Below the pieces are notes generated by a model. That model was given only the letters and a program-made list of their open reading frames with translations, had not been told where the DNA came from and did not search any database. Of a DNA stretch of 22,557 bases, positions 1 through 8,063 are shown piece by piece. Source of the stretch: Oscillospiraceae bacterium (lineage in GTDB: Bacteria; Bacillota_A; Clostridia; Oscillospirales; WRJC01); the NCBI GenBank assembly GCA_009785015.1, contig WQXD01000029.1, positions 1-22,557 on the forward strand, written 5' to 3'. Positions within the stretch are counted from its first letter, which is position 1; each line of letters starts with the position of its first letter. The position numbers and the translations under genes are program-made.

Positions 1-1
1 C

Positions 2-127
2 GGCAAATTGACCGCGGATTTTTCCGTAAACGGGCAGATCGTGATAGATTTCGAAACGCTGAAAAAATACGGCAAAATCTCGTGGAACGGCGAGACAAGG
101 GAACTGCGGCTTGTACTCGGTCCATAA
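2..127 (+). CDS. C-terminal end of an unidentified protein (partial)
   Basis: An open frame enters from the left edge and encodes the last 41 residues of a protein, ending in TAA. Its tail (NGQIVIDFETLKKYGKISW, then NGETRELRLVLGP) has the alternating pattern and WNGETR turn seen in the last strand of copper-amine-oxidase-N-type stalk domains of Gram-positive secreted proteins. That resemblance is weak and from memory only. The stop lies two bases from the convergent stop of the iolE-like gene, and no hairpin terminator is visible between them. The function cannot be assigned from this piece. Confidence 0.5.
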   Translation, partial: GKLTADFSVNGQIVIDFETLKKYGKISWNGETRELRLVLGP

Positions 128-129
128 GG

Positions 130-1008
130 TCATATCCCCGCCTGTCTCAGGTATTTTCTGGTTCTCGCCGCTGTTTCAAGCGGCTTGCCGAAGTCGTCCA
201 GCGGATACATATCCTGCTCGACCACCACCCAGCCGTCGTATTTTTGTTGTTTCATAAAATCAAACAATTCTTTGAAGTTTATATCCCCCGAGCCGGGCTC
301 GCACATCGCGCCTTCGGCGACCGCTTTGGCAAAAGGCCATTTTTCCCCGCGCGCCCGGCCGGCGATCTTCATATCGCATTCCTTTATATGCAAAAACGGA
401 ATGCGCCCGTGATGTTTCATATAGAACGCCGCCGGGTCGCCGCCGGAATACGCGTGGTGGCCGGTGTCAAAACAAAGCGGTATATCGGTGTTTTCCAGTA
501 CATCTTCGATCTGTTTTTCTGTTTCGATGTAGCAGTCGACATGGGGGTGAAGCGCGGGGACCAGCCCGCGGTTTTTCACGAAATCGCCCGCGCGCCGTAT
601 GTTTTTGTACAGAGTTTCCTGCTGTGCGGACGTCAGGGCGCGCGCCATGATATCCCCGCCCGTTTTTTCGTCGGTAAACATCTCCTGAATCATGACTATA
701 TATTTCGCAGAGGGGAATCTGATCAGAAGATTTGCGATTTGGTCTATCGTTTCGCACATTTTATCGATGGAGCCGTCGTCTGTATAATTGCCGAATACTG
801 TTCCGGCGACAAGCTCCAGATTTCTTTTTTGGAGTTCTTCGCTCAGTGTTTCATAGTCATTGGGCAAATAGCCCCACGGCCCCAGTTCGACCCCGTCATA
901 TCCCGCCGCCTGCATTTCGTCCAAGCATCTCTGCCAGGGCGGCTGCCTGTCGTCTGCGGGAAACCATACCCCCCACGAATCGGGCGCGGTCCCTACGCGA
1001 ATTGCCAT
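130..1008 (-). CDS. iolE: IolE/MocC-like inosose dehydratase (TIM-barrel sugar isomerase/dehydratase family)
   Basis: The 292-residue protein belongs to the xylose-isomerase-like TIM-barrel family (AP endonuclease 2 fold). The N-terminal GTAPDSWGVWFP (residues 6-17) is, as I recall it, typical of the IolE/MocC branch that handles inososes in inositol and rhizopine catabolism. Likely metal ligands and catalytic residues are visible: E41 in GVELGP, HPHVD (154-158), FDTGHH (180-185), LHIKE (206-210) and E264 in VVEQD. IolE converts scyllo-inosose (2-keto-myo-inositol) to the diketone that IolD hydrolyses. The start is supported by AGGAGG about 8 bases upstream. It is the last gene of a five-gene leftward cluster containing iolD, which supports the role. 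A different sugar isomerase of the same fold remains possible. Confidence 0.75.
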   Translation of the reverse strand: MAIRVGTAPDSWGVWFPADDRQPPWQRCLDEMQAAGYDGVELGPWGYLPNDYETLSEELQKRNLELVAGTVFGNYTDDGSIDKMCETIDQIANLLIRFPSAKYIVMIQEMFTDEKTGGDIMARALTSAQQETLYKNIRRAGDFVKNRGLVPALHPHVDCYIETEKQIEDVLENTDIPLCFDTGHHAYSGGDPAAFYMKHHGRIPFLHIKECDMKIAGRARGEKWPFAKAVAEGAMCEPGSGDINFKELFDFMKQQKYDGWVVVEQDMYPLDDFGKPLETAARTRKYLRQAGI

Positions 1009-1038
1009 ATATTTTGTCCTCCTGTCGGTTATAACATA

Positions 1039-2061
1039 TCACGGGAAAATCACGATTTTTATCGCGTTTTTGGATCTGTCGCGGGCTGCGGCAAACCCCT
1101 TTTCGATTTCGTCAAGCGTGAACCGGTGCGTTATTACCGGCTCAAATTTGATTTTGCCCGCTTCAGCCGCCGCGACCGCGTCGATAAAATTCTGATGCGC
1201 GACCCCGGATACGCCCGTTATGGTCATTGGCTTCTTGATAAAGTCGCCGAAATCCACCGGTATCGGTTCGCCCTTTCCGTATCCTTCAATTGCCAGCACG
1301 GAATTGCTGCCCATGACGCCGAACGCGAATCTGACCGCTTCGTCCGTGGTCGCGCACTGCAGCACGCGGTCGGCCCCCTTGCCTTTGGTCAGTTCCATCA
1401 CGGTTTTGTGAGCGTCGCATTCGTTGATGTTTATCGCATGGGTGGCCCCGAGTTTTCGCGCCGCCTCGAGCCGGTTTTCGCGCGTGCCCACCATTATCAG
1501 CTTTTCGGGATTGTACAGCGAGGCAAACTGCATGGCGTACAGGCCTATGGGCCCCGGTCCCACGACGACGACAATATCGCCTTCGCGGATCGAAGCCGCC
1601 TGCGCCGCGTGACAGCCGTTTCCCGCCGGCTCCATGTTGGAGGCTTCCTCAAATGTCAGATTGTTTACGGGGTGCAGCATTTTCGCCGGCACGGCCGCGT
1701 ATTCCGCGAATCCGCCGTTTCTCATCGTGCCGAGCTCGTCGAAATTTTTACAGCACGACGTTTCGCCGTTTCGGCACGTTCTGCATTCGCCGCACCACAC
1801 GATACATTCGCACGCGACTTTCTGCCCCTTTGCAAGGCCCGTGACGCCGCTTCCGGTTTCTTCGACCACCCCCGCGAACTCGTGCCCGAGCACCACAGGC
1901 AATTTTATCGAATGTACGCGCCTGCCCTCTATTATGTCGAGGTCGCTGTGGCAGATCGAAGCGGCCTTCACTTTGACAAGCGCCTCGCCGGCTTTTATTT
2001 CGGGCACGGGTATCTCGCAAAGCTCGCATTCCCCCGCCCGTTTTACCATATATGCTTTCAT
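1039..2061 (-). CDS. Zinc-dependent medium-chain alcohol/polyol dehydrogenase
   Basis: This is a 340-residue MDR-superfamily dehydrogenase of the sorbitol/threonine dehydrogenase type. Catalytic zinc ligands are C37 (SICHSD), H60-E61 (GHEFAG) and E144 (NMEPAG). The structural zinc lobe is C90, C93, C96 and C104. The nucleotide-binding motif GPGPIG is at 168-173, so the enzyme should oxidise a secondary alcohol with NAD(P)+. The ATG at 2061 (MKAYMVKRAG) matches the family N-terminus. A GTG five codons upstream touches the stop of the preceding gene but has no well-spaced ribosome binding site. Lying between a sugar-binding lipoprotein and the iolE-like gene, it may oxidise inositol or a derivative in place of the usual IolG. 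The substrate is inferred. Confidence 0.85.
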   Translation of the reverse strand: MKAYMVKRAGECELCEIPVPEIKAGEALVKVKAASICHSDLDIIEGRRVHSIKLPVVLGHEFAGVVEETGSGVTGLAKGQKVACECIVWCGECRTCRNGETSCCKNFDELGTMRNGGFAEYAAVPAKMLHPVNNLTFEEASNMEPAGNGCHAAQAASIREGDIVVVVGPGPIGLYAMQFASLYNPEKLIMVGTRENRLEAARKLGATHAININECDAHKTVMELTKGKGADRVLQCATTDEAVRFAFGVMGSNSVLAIEGYGKGEPIPVDFGDFIKKPMTITGVSGVAHQNFIDAVAAAEAGKIKFEPVITHRFTLDEIEKGFAAARDRSKNAIKIVIFP

Positions 2062-2076
2062 AAAATCATCACACAC

Positions 2077-3591
2077 CTACCTTGCGTCGAGTATTTCGTC
2101 CACCAATTTATTTATATTTTTGGCGATTTTATCTTCGTTTTTGTCAACCCACGAGACAAACGTGTCCTTCCCGCTTGCGAATATTTCGGTCAAGGGCGAC
2201 CTTATGGGGGTGCACCATATCGTGTCGCATATGTCGTATGCGGCGGATTCACGTATCAAGTCGAGCATTTCAACGGTATCGGGGTCCCTTGAAAATTTAT
2301 TCTGCAGGGAATATTCATAATACGCGGTAAAAACCGTGTTGCGGGTCTCACACGCCATCGCTTCCATCACCGCGCCGGCTATTTCCGGTCTTTGGTTTGT
2401 GGCGGGTATGACAAAGGGGCGCCCCGCTTCTATGCGCGAATGATAACGCGGCTGCTGCGCGTCGTATTTCGGGAAAGGCACCACCCCGAAATCGTCTTCC
2501 ATGTCCCTCAGTCTCACCATTTCCTGAATGTTTCCCACCGAAAAAAGAGCCTGTCCCTTTTTGAAAAACGCGCATTTGGCATCGGGCCCCACGCCTTCCG
2601 ACAGTTTTATCGTGCCGTAAACGTTTAGATACATGCCCTCTTTATACGTGTTCATGATGTCCGTCACTTTGCTTGCCAATCCGAAAAACTTTTCGTTTCC
2701 GGCCGCGTTGAAATACGGTATGTCGCCTTTGTCCTTTTCGACGAGGTTTATTCCCGCGGATATCCAGATATTCGGGTAGAGATGGTCGTTCTGGCTTACG
2801 ATTCCCCAATAGTCGTCCGCCGTCATTTTGTCGTTTCCGCTGACGTTTTTAATGCCCGCTTTGGCGAACTCGAAAAATTTATCGATAGTCCATTCGCCGG
2901 ATTTGACCATTGCGTATATATCCCCGAGCCCCAGATCCTGGACCATCTTTTTGTTGAAATATACGGCGTTTAAATTTTCCAGAAGCGAGAGCACCTCGTC
3001 GCTGAACGCCCACGGCAGCCTGCCCCCTATCGTTATATAACTGTTCATTTCCGGGAGCCAGTACGGTTTGGATAAATCGATATGGGGAATGTCGTCAAAG
3101 GGATACAGAAGGCCCTTGCTCGCCGCCACGTGCGCGTTGCGGTCGAGCAGCATGTACATATCGTACGCATCCTCGCCGGACTGCACGTTTTTTGTGATGA
3201 AGCCTATCGACGCTTCTGCGGAATCTTCTATATCGTCGGCTTTGAACGTTACGTTGAAGCGGCTCTGTATCTGCTGGTTGCGCCTGTAGACGGCGTCGTT
3301 TAAGACTTCGCCTTCTTCCGCTTCGGGATAGAAATGCACGCCTCCCCTGTTGCCGGCGGCCACATAAACGCAAAAAGACACCCTGTACTCATACCCGCCG
3401 AAATCGAGCTGGGGCAAATCATCGCGAACCGTTCCGTTGTCTGCGGCCTGTTCGCCGGCGCCATTGTTTTGGACTTCTTCTTTGCCCGGGTCTTTCGCGT
3501 TTTGGGCGTCGCCGCAGGAAATCATGAAATTCGCGCCGGCAAAGGCAAATAGGACGCAAAAAATAAATACGGTTATTTTTTTCGTTTTCAT
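2077..3591 (-). CDS. Extracellular solute-binding lipoprotein (carbohydrate ABC transporter type)
   Basis: The 504-residue protein starts with a signal peptide (MKTKK, then a hydrophobic stretch) and a lipobox ending in C26 (FMISC). A low-complexity acidic and Asn/Gln-rich linker follows, then a mature domain opening with the DFGGYEY motif. Length and architecture fit family 1 solute-binding proteins anchored to the outer face of the membrane. It is clearly paralogous to the lipoprotein at 15144-16646: both share DFGGYE, an NDAVYRRN segment and a C-terminal SLQxKFSRD block. The AAGGAG site upstream supports the start. It lies inside the iol-like cluster, so its ligand is probably the sugar or cyclitol degraded there. 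No permease or ATPase gene is in the window, so the transporter partners must be elsewhere. Confidence 0.85.
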   Translation of the reverse strand: MKTKKITVFIFCVLFAFAGANFMISCGDAQNAKDPGKEEVQNNGAGEQAADNGTVRDDLPQLDFGGYEYRVSFCVYVAAGNRGGVHFYPEAEEGEVLNDAVYRRNQQIQSRFNVTFKADDIEDSAEASIGFITKNVQSGEDAYDMYMLLDRNAHVAASKGLLYPFDDIPHIDLSKPYWLPEMNSYITIGGRLPWAFSDEVLSLLENLNAVYFNKKMVQDLGLGDIYAMVKSGEWTIDKFFEFAKAGIKNVSGNDKMTADDYWGIVSQNDHLYPNIWISAGINLVEKDKGDIPYFNAAGNEKFFGLASKVTDIMNTYKEGMYLNVYGTIKLSEGVGPDAKCAFFKKGQALFSVGNIQEMVRLRDMEDDFGVVPFPKYDAQQPRYHSRIEAGRPFVIPATNQRPEIAGAVMEAMACETRNTVFTAYYEYSLQNKFSRDPDTVEMLDLIRESAAYDICDTIWCTPIRSPLTEIFASGKDTFVSWVDKNEDKIAKNINKLVDEILDAR

Positions 3592-3611
3592 ATCAAACTC
3601 CTTCCTGAGCT

Positions 3612-5525
3612 TTAATATTTTCCGGCATTTTTGTAATGCTCCGTTTTTTCTTTATACGCCGCTTGGACCGATTGCTTTTCGGAAACCGAGGCCACGCCCG
3701 TGTTCCACCATGCCCCATATCCGTCCGTCATCGTTTTGGGCAATACCTTTATATCGATCAAGGTCGATTTTGTCCGGGATTTCGCGTCTTTTACCGCCGC
3801 CGCCAATTCATCCAAGTTTTTTACGCTGTACGAAACCGCTCCGTAGCCCCCGGCGACTTTTGCGTAATCTATCGGCATCAGCGCGCCCTCGGGAGAATTG
3901 CCGTATCTGAATTCGCTGCCGAAGCTGTCCATGCCGTTTGACATCTGTAAATTGTTTATACAGCCGAACCCGCCGTTGTCAAACAATACCACATTTATCT
4001 TTTTGCCCATCTGCAAACTCGTGATCAGTTCGGAATGCAGCATCAAAAAGCTGCCGTCGCCGCACATGGCGTACACCTCCGAATCCGGGCACGCGATTTT
4101 TGCCCCGAGCGCGCCGCATATTTCATATCCCATGCAGGAATACCCGTACTCCATGTTGTATGTGTTGCGTTTTTTCGGGAGCCAGATCCTCTGCATGCAC
4201 CCGGGCAGGCTCCCCGACGAGCCCACTACAACGTCGCCGTCCTCTATTAAATTCTGCAGCGCGCCCAGTACCGCCGTCTGGGTCAGGCAAGACCCGAAAA
4301 CTTCGGCGTATTCCCCCAGCTTGTCGTCCATGTGCCCCGGCACTTCGGGGATATAGTCTTTTGAATTGTAGTCGGTTGCGAAAAGGCGCTTTATTTCATC
4401 GTTCCACTCCTCTTTCGCTTTGACAAATTCATCTGTATATCCCGAACGGTACGAAATTTCTTTGAGCCGGGCCGATATTGCCTCAAGCGCTCTTTTGGCG
4501 TCGGATACCACTTTTATTCCGTCTGCCTTGCCCCCGTGAAACGCAGAGGGGTTTATATTCACGAATTTGACCGCGGGATTTTCAAACAGCGACTTCGACG
4601 CGGTCGTAAAATCGGTATATCTCGTCCCGACGCCTATGACCAGATCGGCCGCTTTCGCGATTGTATTGGCGGCTTTGCCCCCTGTAACGCCGATTCCGCC
4701 GAGATTATACGGAAAATCATAGGGGACGGCGCTTTTTCCCGCCTGTGTTTCCCCCATCGGTATGTTGAAATCTTCGCAGAACCTCTCGAGCGCGTCCCAG
4801 GCTTCGGAATAGCGCACGCCGCCGCCGCATATCACAAGCGGCTTTTTTGATTTCGCGACGGCATCCGCCGCCTCGCTCACCATTTCCGCAGTGGGAACGG
4901 CGCGCTCGATCCGATGAACGCGCTTTTGAAAAAAAGTATCGGGGAAATCATAGCTTTCAGCCTGCACATCCTGCGGCAGGGCAATTGTGACCGCTCCGGT
5001 GTCTTCGGTGCAGGTCAGGGTCCGCATGGCCGAAAGCATCGCGCTCATGAGCTGTTCCGGGCGCGAGATCCTGTCAAAATATTTGCTCACTGGGCCAAAG
5101 GCGTCATTTGTGCTTATCGATAAATTGTGCGTTTGCTCAATTTGCTGAAGCACCGGGTCGGGCTGGCGCGTGGCGTATACGTCGCCGGGCAAAAACAAGA
5201 CCGGTATATTGTTGGCCGTCGCCGTGGCCGCCGCCGCGATCATGTTCGCCGCGCCGGGACCGACCGACGACGTGCAGGCGAATATTTGTTTTCTGAGCTT
5301 TTGCTTGGCGTAGGCTATCGCCGCGTGCGCCATACCCTGCTCGTTTTTGCCCTGATATATTTCAAGCCCGCCGCAATCCTGCTCGAGAGCCTGTCCAATC
5401 CCGAGGACATTGCCGTGACCGAACAGGGTGAATATGCCTTTTACAAATTTTTGCTCAACTTTGTCAAATTCCACATATTGGTTGCAGAGAAATTTGATCA
5501 GCGCCTGGGCGGTGGTCATAACCAT
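3612..5525 (-). CDS. iolD: 3D-(3,5/4)-trihydroxycyclohexane-1,2-dione acylhydrolase IolD (ThDP-dependent)
   Basis: The 637-residue protein has the three-domain layout of thiamine-diphosphate enzymes. The N-terminal pyrimidine domain has the catalytic Glu at E62 ([10 protein letters not shown]). A central Rossmann-like domain follows, then a C-terminal pyrophosphate domain with GDG at 489-491 and DN at 516-517. The start [14 protein letters not shown], the segment [15 protein letters not shown] and the roughly 640-residue length fit IolD, which is longer than acetolactate synthase. IolD opens the ring of trihydroxycyclohexane-dione to give 5-deoxy-glucuronate. The start has GAGG about 11 bases upstream. 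The gene begins 19 bases after the transaldolase-family gene, in the same operon. This is the most specific marker of inositol catabolism in the window. Confidence 0.9.
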   Translation of the reverse strand: MVMTTAQALIKFLCNQYVEFDKVEQKFVKGIFTLFGHGNVLGIGQALEQDCGGLEIYQGKNEQGMAHAAIAYAKQKLRKQIFACTSSVGPGAANMIAAAATATANNIPVLFLPGDVYATRQPDPVLQQIEQTHNLSISTNDAFGPVSKYFDRISRPEQLMSAMLSAMRTLTCTEDTGAVTIALPQDVQAESYDFPDTFFQKRVHRIERAVPTAEMVSEAADAVAKSKKPLVICGGGVRYSEAWDALERFCEDFNIPMGETQAGKSAVPYDFPYNLGGIGVTGGKAANTIAKAADLVIGVGTRYTDFTTASKSLFENPAVKFVNINPSAFHGGKADGIKVVSDAKRALEAISARLKEISYRSGYTDEFVKAKEEWNDEIKRLFATDYNSKDYIPEVPGHMDDKLGEYAEVFGSCLTQTAVLGALQNLIEDGDVVVGSSGSLPGCMQRIWLPKKRNTYNMEYGYSCMGYEICGALGAKIACPDSEVYAMCGDGSFLMLHSELITSLQMGKKINVVLFDNGGFGCINNLQMSNGMDSFGSEFRYGNSPEGALMPIDYAKVAGGYGAVSYSVKNLDELAAAVKDAKSRTKSTLIDIKVLPKTMTDGYGAWWNTGVASVSEKQSVQAAYKEKTEHYKNAGKY

Positions 5526-5544
5526 ATCATCCGTATCCTCGCTT

Positions 5545-6612
5545 TCACATATTAATCATTATGCCGCGTATAATCGAAATCATATTGTCGTAACCGCTCA
5601 AAAATTTCGTCAGGGTCACTTTTGCCGCTCCGAACGAATCAAATTCGCATATTTTCAATCCGTCGGGTTCATACGCCCTGTTAAAATCGCCGATTTGATT
5701 GGACAACTGATTTAAAATTTTCGCCTCGACGGGATTGTCCATGCGGTTTTCCACCGTCACATCGCAGTAATTAAACAACTTGATCCATTTGGGCGGTATG
5801 GTCATCGATATGTCGCCGCCGATAAATTCGGACCAGTGAAAATGATTTCTGTAAGCGGCGACCAAAAGCCGCGCCTTGTATTTTCTTTCTTTGAATATCC
5901 TGTAGGCGTTTTTGAATATCGCCACGCCCGACATGTCAAAACAAACCGGGTCGAGGATTTTGCCGCTCATCTCCGCCGTTTCGCGCAGCCAGTCTTCGAT
6001 TCTTCCGACCATAACCGTGCACACGGGATTTATGCCGTCGTTTTTCCGGCCTTCTTTTGCCCGCCGCTCAAGACCGCGTTCCATCGCTTCCGCAGCCGCG
6101 ATCACCTGCGGCACCGAAAACGACACGGTCGCATTTACGGTGACGCCCCTGTATGTGGCTTCTTCAATCGCTTTTACGCCCGCGGCCGTAATCGGGATCT
6201 TCACCATGATATTTTCGGCGAGCGAATCAAAATGAAGCGCCTGTTCGACCATCCGAGCTTCGTCACGGTAAAATTTCGCGTTGGTCTGTATCGATATACA
6301 GCCGTTTGCCGCGTTGTTTTTTTCATATATGGGATACAGAAGCTTTGCCCCTTCGACTGCCATATGTTCGCCTAACAGCCACGCTATGTCGTCTTCGGTC
6401 GCTTTTGGATATTGTTCGAGAAGCCGCTCTATATACGGGATATATCTTTGGGTTTCGTTTTTGAGCACCAAGCCGACAATCTCGGGGTTTGACGTCGCGC
6501 CGACTGCGCCCTGGCTGATCGCGTATGTGAGTTCCGGTATGGAACAGCTGTCATTCCAGAACTGCGTCGGGGTATTCCGGCTCATCGAAAGCAGATTGCC
6601 TGTATCGCTCAT
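5545..6612 (-). CDS. Transaldolase-family protein, first gene of the iol-like operon
   Basis: The 355-residue protein carries transaldolase hallmarks: an Asp in FWNDS (D21), the ATSNPE loop (39-44), SIQTNAKFY, and the Schiff-base lysine K138 in IMVKIP followed by TVNATVSFS. Transaldolases move a three-carbon dihydroxyacetone unit between sugars. The chosen ATG ([10 protein letters not shown]) has GGCGGTG just upstream; the frame is open 22 codons further but crosses the promoter. It is longer than housekeeping transaldolases (about 215-340 residues) and heads an operon with iolD and iolE-like genes. It may therefore act on a catabolic intermediate rather than in the pentose phosphate pathway. 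No kinase or class II aldolase of the inositol pathway is present in the window. Confidence 0.85.
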   Translation of the reverse strand: MSDTGNLLSMSRNTPTQFWNDSCSIPELTYAISQGAVGATSNPEIVGLVLKNETQRYIPYIERLLEQYPKATEDDIAWLLGEHMAVEGAKLLYPIYEKNNAANGCISIQTNAKFYRDEARMVEQALHFDSLAENIMVKIPITAAGVKAIEEATYRGVTVNATVSFSVPQVIAAAEAMERGLERRAKEGRKNDGINPVCTVMVGRIEDWLRETAEMSGKILDPVCFDMSGVAIFKNAYRIFKERKYKARLLVAAYRNHFHWSEFIGGDISMTIPPKWIKLFNYCDVTVENRMDNPVEAKILNQLSNQIGDFNRAYEPDGLKICEFDSFGAAKVTLTKFLSGYDNMISIIRGIMINM

Positions 6613-6662
6613 TTTCACCGCCCGCCTCTCTGTCTTTTTTACTTTGCGATAATTTTTAACCA

Positions 6663-6675
6663 ATATGTTACATAT
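6663..6675. promoter_or_regulatory. Putative operator half-array, palindrome 1 (ATATGTTACATAT)
   Basis: This is a perfect 13-base palindrome with one central base, overlapping the end of the -10 region of the leftward promoter. A near-identical copy (ATATGTAACATGT, 6702-6714) lies on the other side of the promoter. The regulator is not in the window. Confidence 0.55.
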
Positions 6676-6702
6676 CATAACAGATTATTAATCTGCTTTC
6701 AA
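6674..6702 (-). promoter_or_regulatory. Predicted sigma-A promoter of the leftward iol-like operon
   Basis: Read on the minus strand there is TTGAAA (6697-6702), an exact 17-base spacer and TATGAT (6674-6679). It lies about 60 bases upstream of the transaldolase-family start. The spacer contains the 15-base palindrome at 6681-6695. Confidence 0.65.
6681..6695. promoter_or_regulatory. Putative operator, central palindrome (CAGATTATTAATCTG)
   Basis: This perfect 15-base palindrome (7-base arms, one central base) fills most of the spacer between the -35 and -10 boxes of the leftward promoter. A protein bound here would block RNA polymerase. Confidence 0.5.
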
Positions 6703-6714
6703 TATGTAACATGT
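6702..6714. promoter_or_regulatory. Putative operator half-array, palindrome 2 (ATATGTAACATGT)
   Basis: It has the same consensus as the element at 6663-6675 with one arm mismatch. The 11 bases 6702-6712 are the exact reverse complement of 6665-6675. The centres are 39 bases apart, and this copy lies on the side of the rightward GH4 gene. Confidence 0.5.
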
Positions 6715-6762
6715 AAAATTTTTATGAAAATACAAAATACGTTTGAATCAGGAGGGTTTATC

Positions 6763-8061
6763 ATGGCAAAAATCGCATACATAGGCGCGGGGAGCAAGGG
6801 ATTCGCGCGAAATCTGATCACTGACATGTTCATCAAGCCGGCGCTTGCCGATTCCCATTTCGTACTCATGGATATAAGCGAAGAAAATCTGGCTTACAGC
6901 TATAAATTTGCCGAAAAACTGAAAAAGCAGCTCGGCTCGCCCATGACCGTCGAAACCACCACCGACCTGACGACCGCATTGGACGGGGCCGATTATGTGT
7001 TTGAGACAACGCTGAAACACGGGCTGGAAACGCGTATGGGGGAGCACAAGTGCTGCCACAAATACAACCTGTTTCCCTATTCCGGCTGCACCACCGGGCC
7101 CGCGGGCGTTTTCCGCGCGCTGAGGGAGATACCCGCCACGCTGGAAATTTTGCGCATCATGGAAAAAGTGTGCCCGAAGGCGTATTATCTGCATTACGCC
7201 AATCCCACCAATACGGTTTCGCTGGGTTTGAGCGTCGCTTCGCCGATCAAAAGCGTGGGGTTATGCCACAGCGTCGAAGGCACGGCGGGACAAATGGCGG
7301 GTATGCTCGGCATTCCGTTTGATGAGGTTTCATACTGGGCGGCGGGGGTAAACCATCAGTGCTGGATTTTGAAGTTCGAGAGAAACAAAAAAGACGTTTA
7401 TCCGCAGTTCCGGGAGCTGTACAACAACAAAAAGATGTATGAAAGCGAAATGGTGCGCTTCGAGATTATGAACTTCTTCGGGTATTTCCCCACCGAGTCC
7501 AGCTACCACAATGCGGAATACGTGCCGTATTTCCGCAGGACGCGCGAGGAGTGCGAAAAATGGGCGCCCGGCATTCCGGTCGACGACAAATATTCCGATG
7601 AAATCGCGGGGCGGCAGGCGCAGCTGCAGGAAATGATAAAGGCCTCCGAAGGCGACGGCCCAATTCCGATACTCAATCACTGCGAATTCGCCATACGCAT
7701 AATCGAGGCGATGGAAACCAACAAGGCGTTTTTATTCAACGGGAACATACTCAATAGCGGCCTTATAACAAACCTGCCCCCGGATATATGCGTGGAAGTG
7801 CCGATTATCGCGGACGGCGGGGGCCTTCACCCGTGCTATGTGGGCAAACTGCCGGACCAGTGCGCCGCCCTCAACGCGAACCGCTCAGCGGGAGATCTGC
7901 TTGCCGTCAAGGGAGCTCTCGAAGGCGACAGAAAAGCGGTGGAACAGGCGATCGCCCTCGACCCGCTGACCGCTTCCGTGCTCACGCTCGCCCAGATCAA
8001 AGAGCTTACGGCGGATTTGTTTGCGGCGGACAAGGCCTTTCTGCCGCAGTTCAAATTTTAA
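6763..8061 (+). CDS. Family GH4 alpha-galactosidase-like glycosidase (NAD- and metal-dependent)
   Basis: The 432-residue protein is a glycoside hydrolase family 4 enzyme. It has an N-terminal Rossmann motif GAGSKG (8-13), YANPTN (145-150), the metal-site motif CHSV (168-171) and a second metal histidine in GVNH (195-198). In GH4 the CHSV motif and the following EGT match the MelA alpha-galactosidase group, rather than the CNVP of 6-phospho-glycosidases or the CHEVFG of alpha-galacturonidases. The alignable segments TESSYHNAEYVPYF and NLPPDICVEVP also resemble MelA. These enzymes oxidise C3 of the sugar transiently with NAD+ and cleave by elimination. The start has GGAGGG about 7 bases upstream. 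It diverges from the iol-like operon over a shared control region, suggesting co-regulation. Confidence 0.85.
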   Translation: MAKIAYIGAGSKGFARNLITDMFIKPALADSHFVLMDISEENLAYSYKFAEKLKKQLGSPMTVETTTDLTTALDGADYVFETTLKHGLETRMGEHKCCHKYNLFPYSGCTTGPAGVFRALREIPATLEILRIMEKVCPKAYYLHYANPTNTVSLGLSVASPIKSVGLCHSVEGTAGQMAGMLGIPFDEVSYWAAGVNHQCWILKFERNKKDVYPQFRELYNNKKMYESEMVRFEIMNFFGYFPTESSYHNAEYVPYFRRTREECEKWAPGIPVDDKYSDEIAGRQAQLQEMIKASEGDGPIPILNHCEFAIRIIEAMETNKAFLFNGNILNSGLITNLPPDICVEVPIIADGGGLHPCYVGKLPDQCAALNANRSAGDLLAVKGALEGDRKAVEQAIALDPLTASVLTLAQIKELTADLFAADKAFLPQFKF

Positions 8062-8063
8062 AT

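Noticed and set aside
82..2292. A 736-codon open frame on the plus strand
   Set aside because: It is antisense to the iolE-like and dehydrogenase genes, both of which have clear motifs and ribosome binding sites. The product has no recognisable domain. The openness follows from codon bias of the real genes.
7788..8063. Upstream extension of the URO-D-like frame into the GH4 gene
   Set aside because: It overlaps conserved GH4 coding sequence in another frame. The ATG at 8064 directly after the GH4 stop is more likely.
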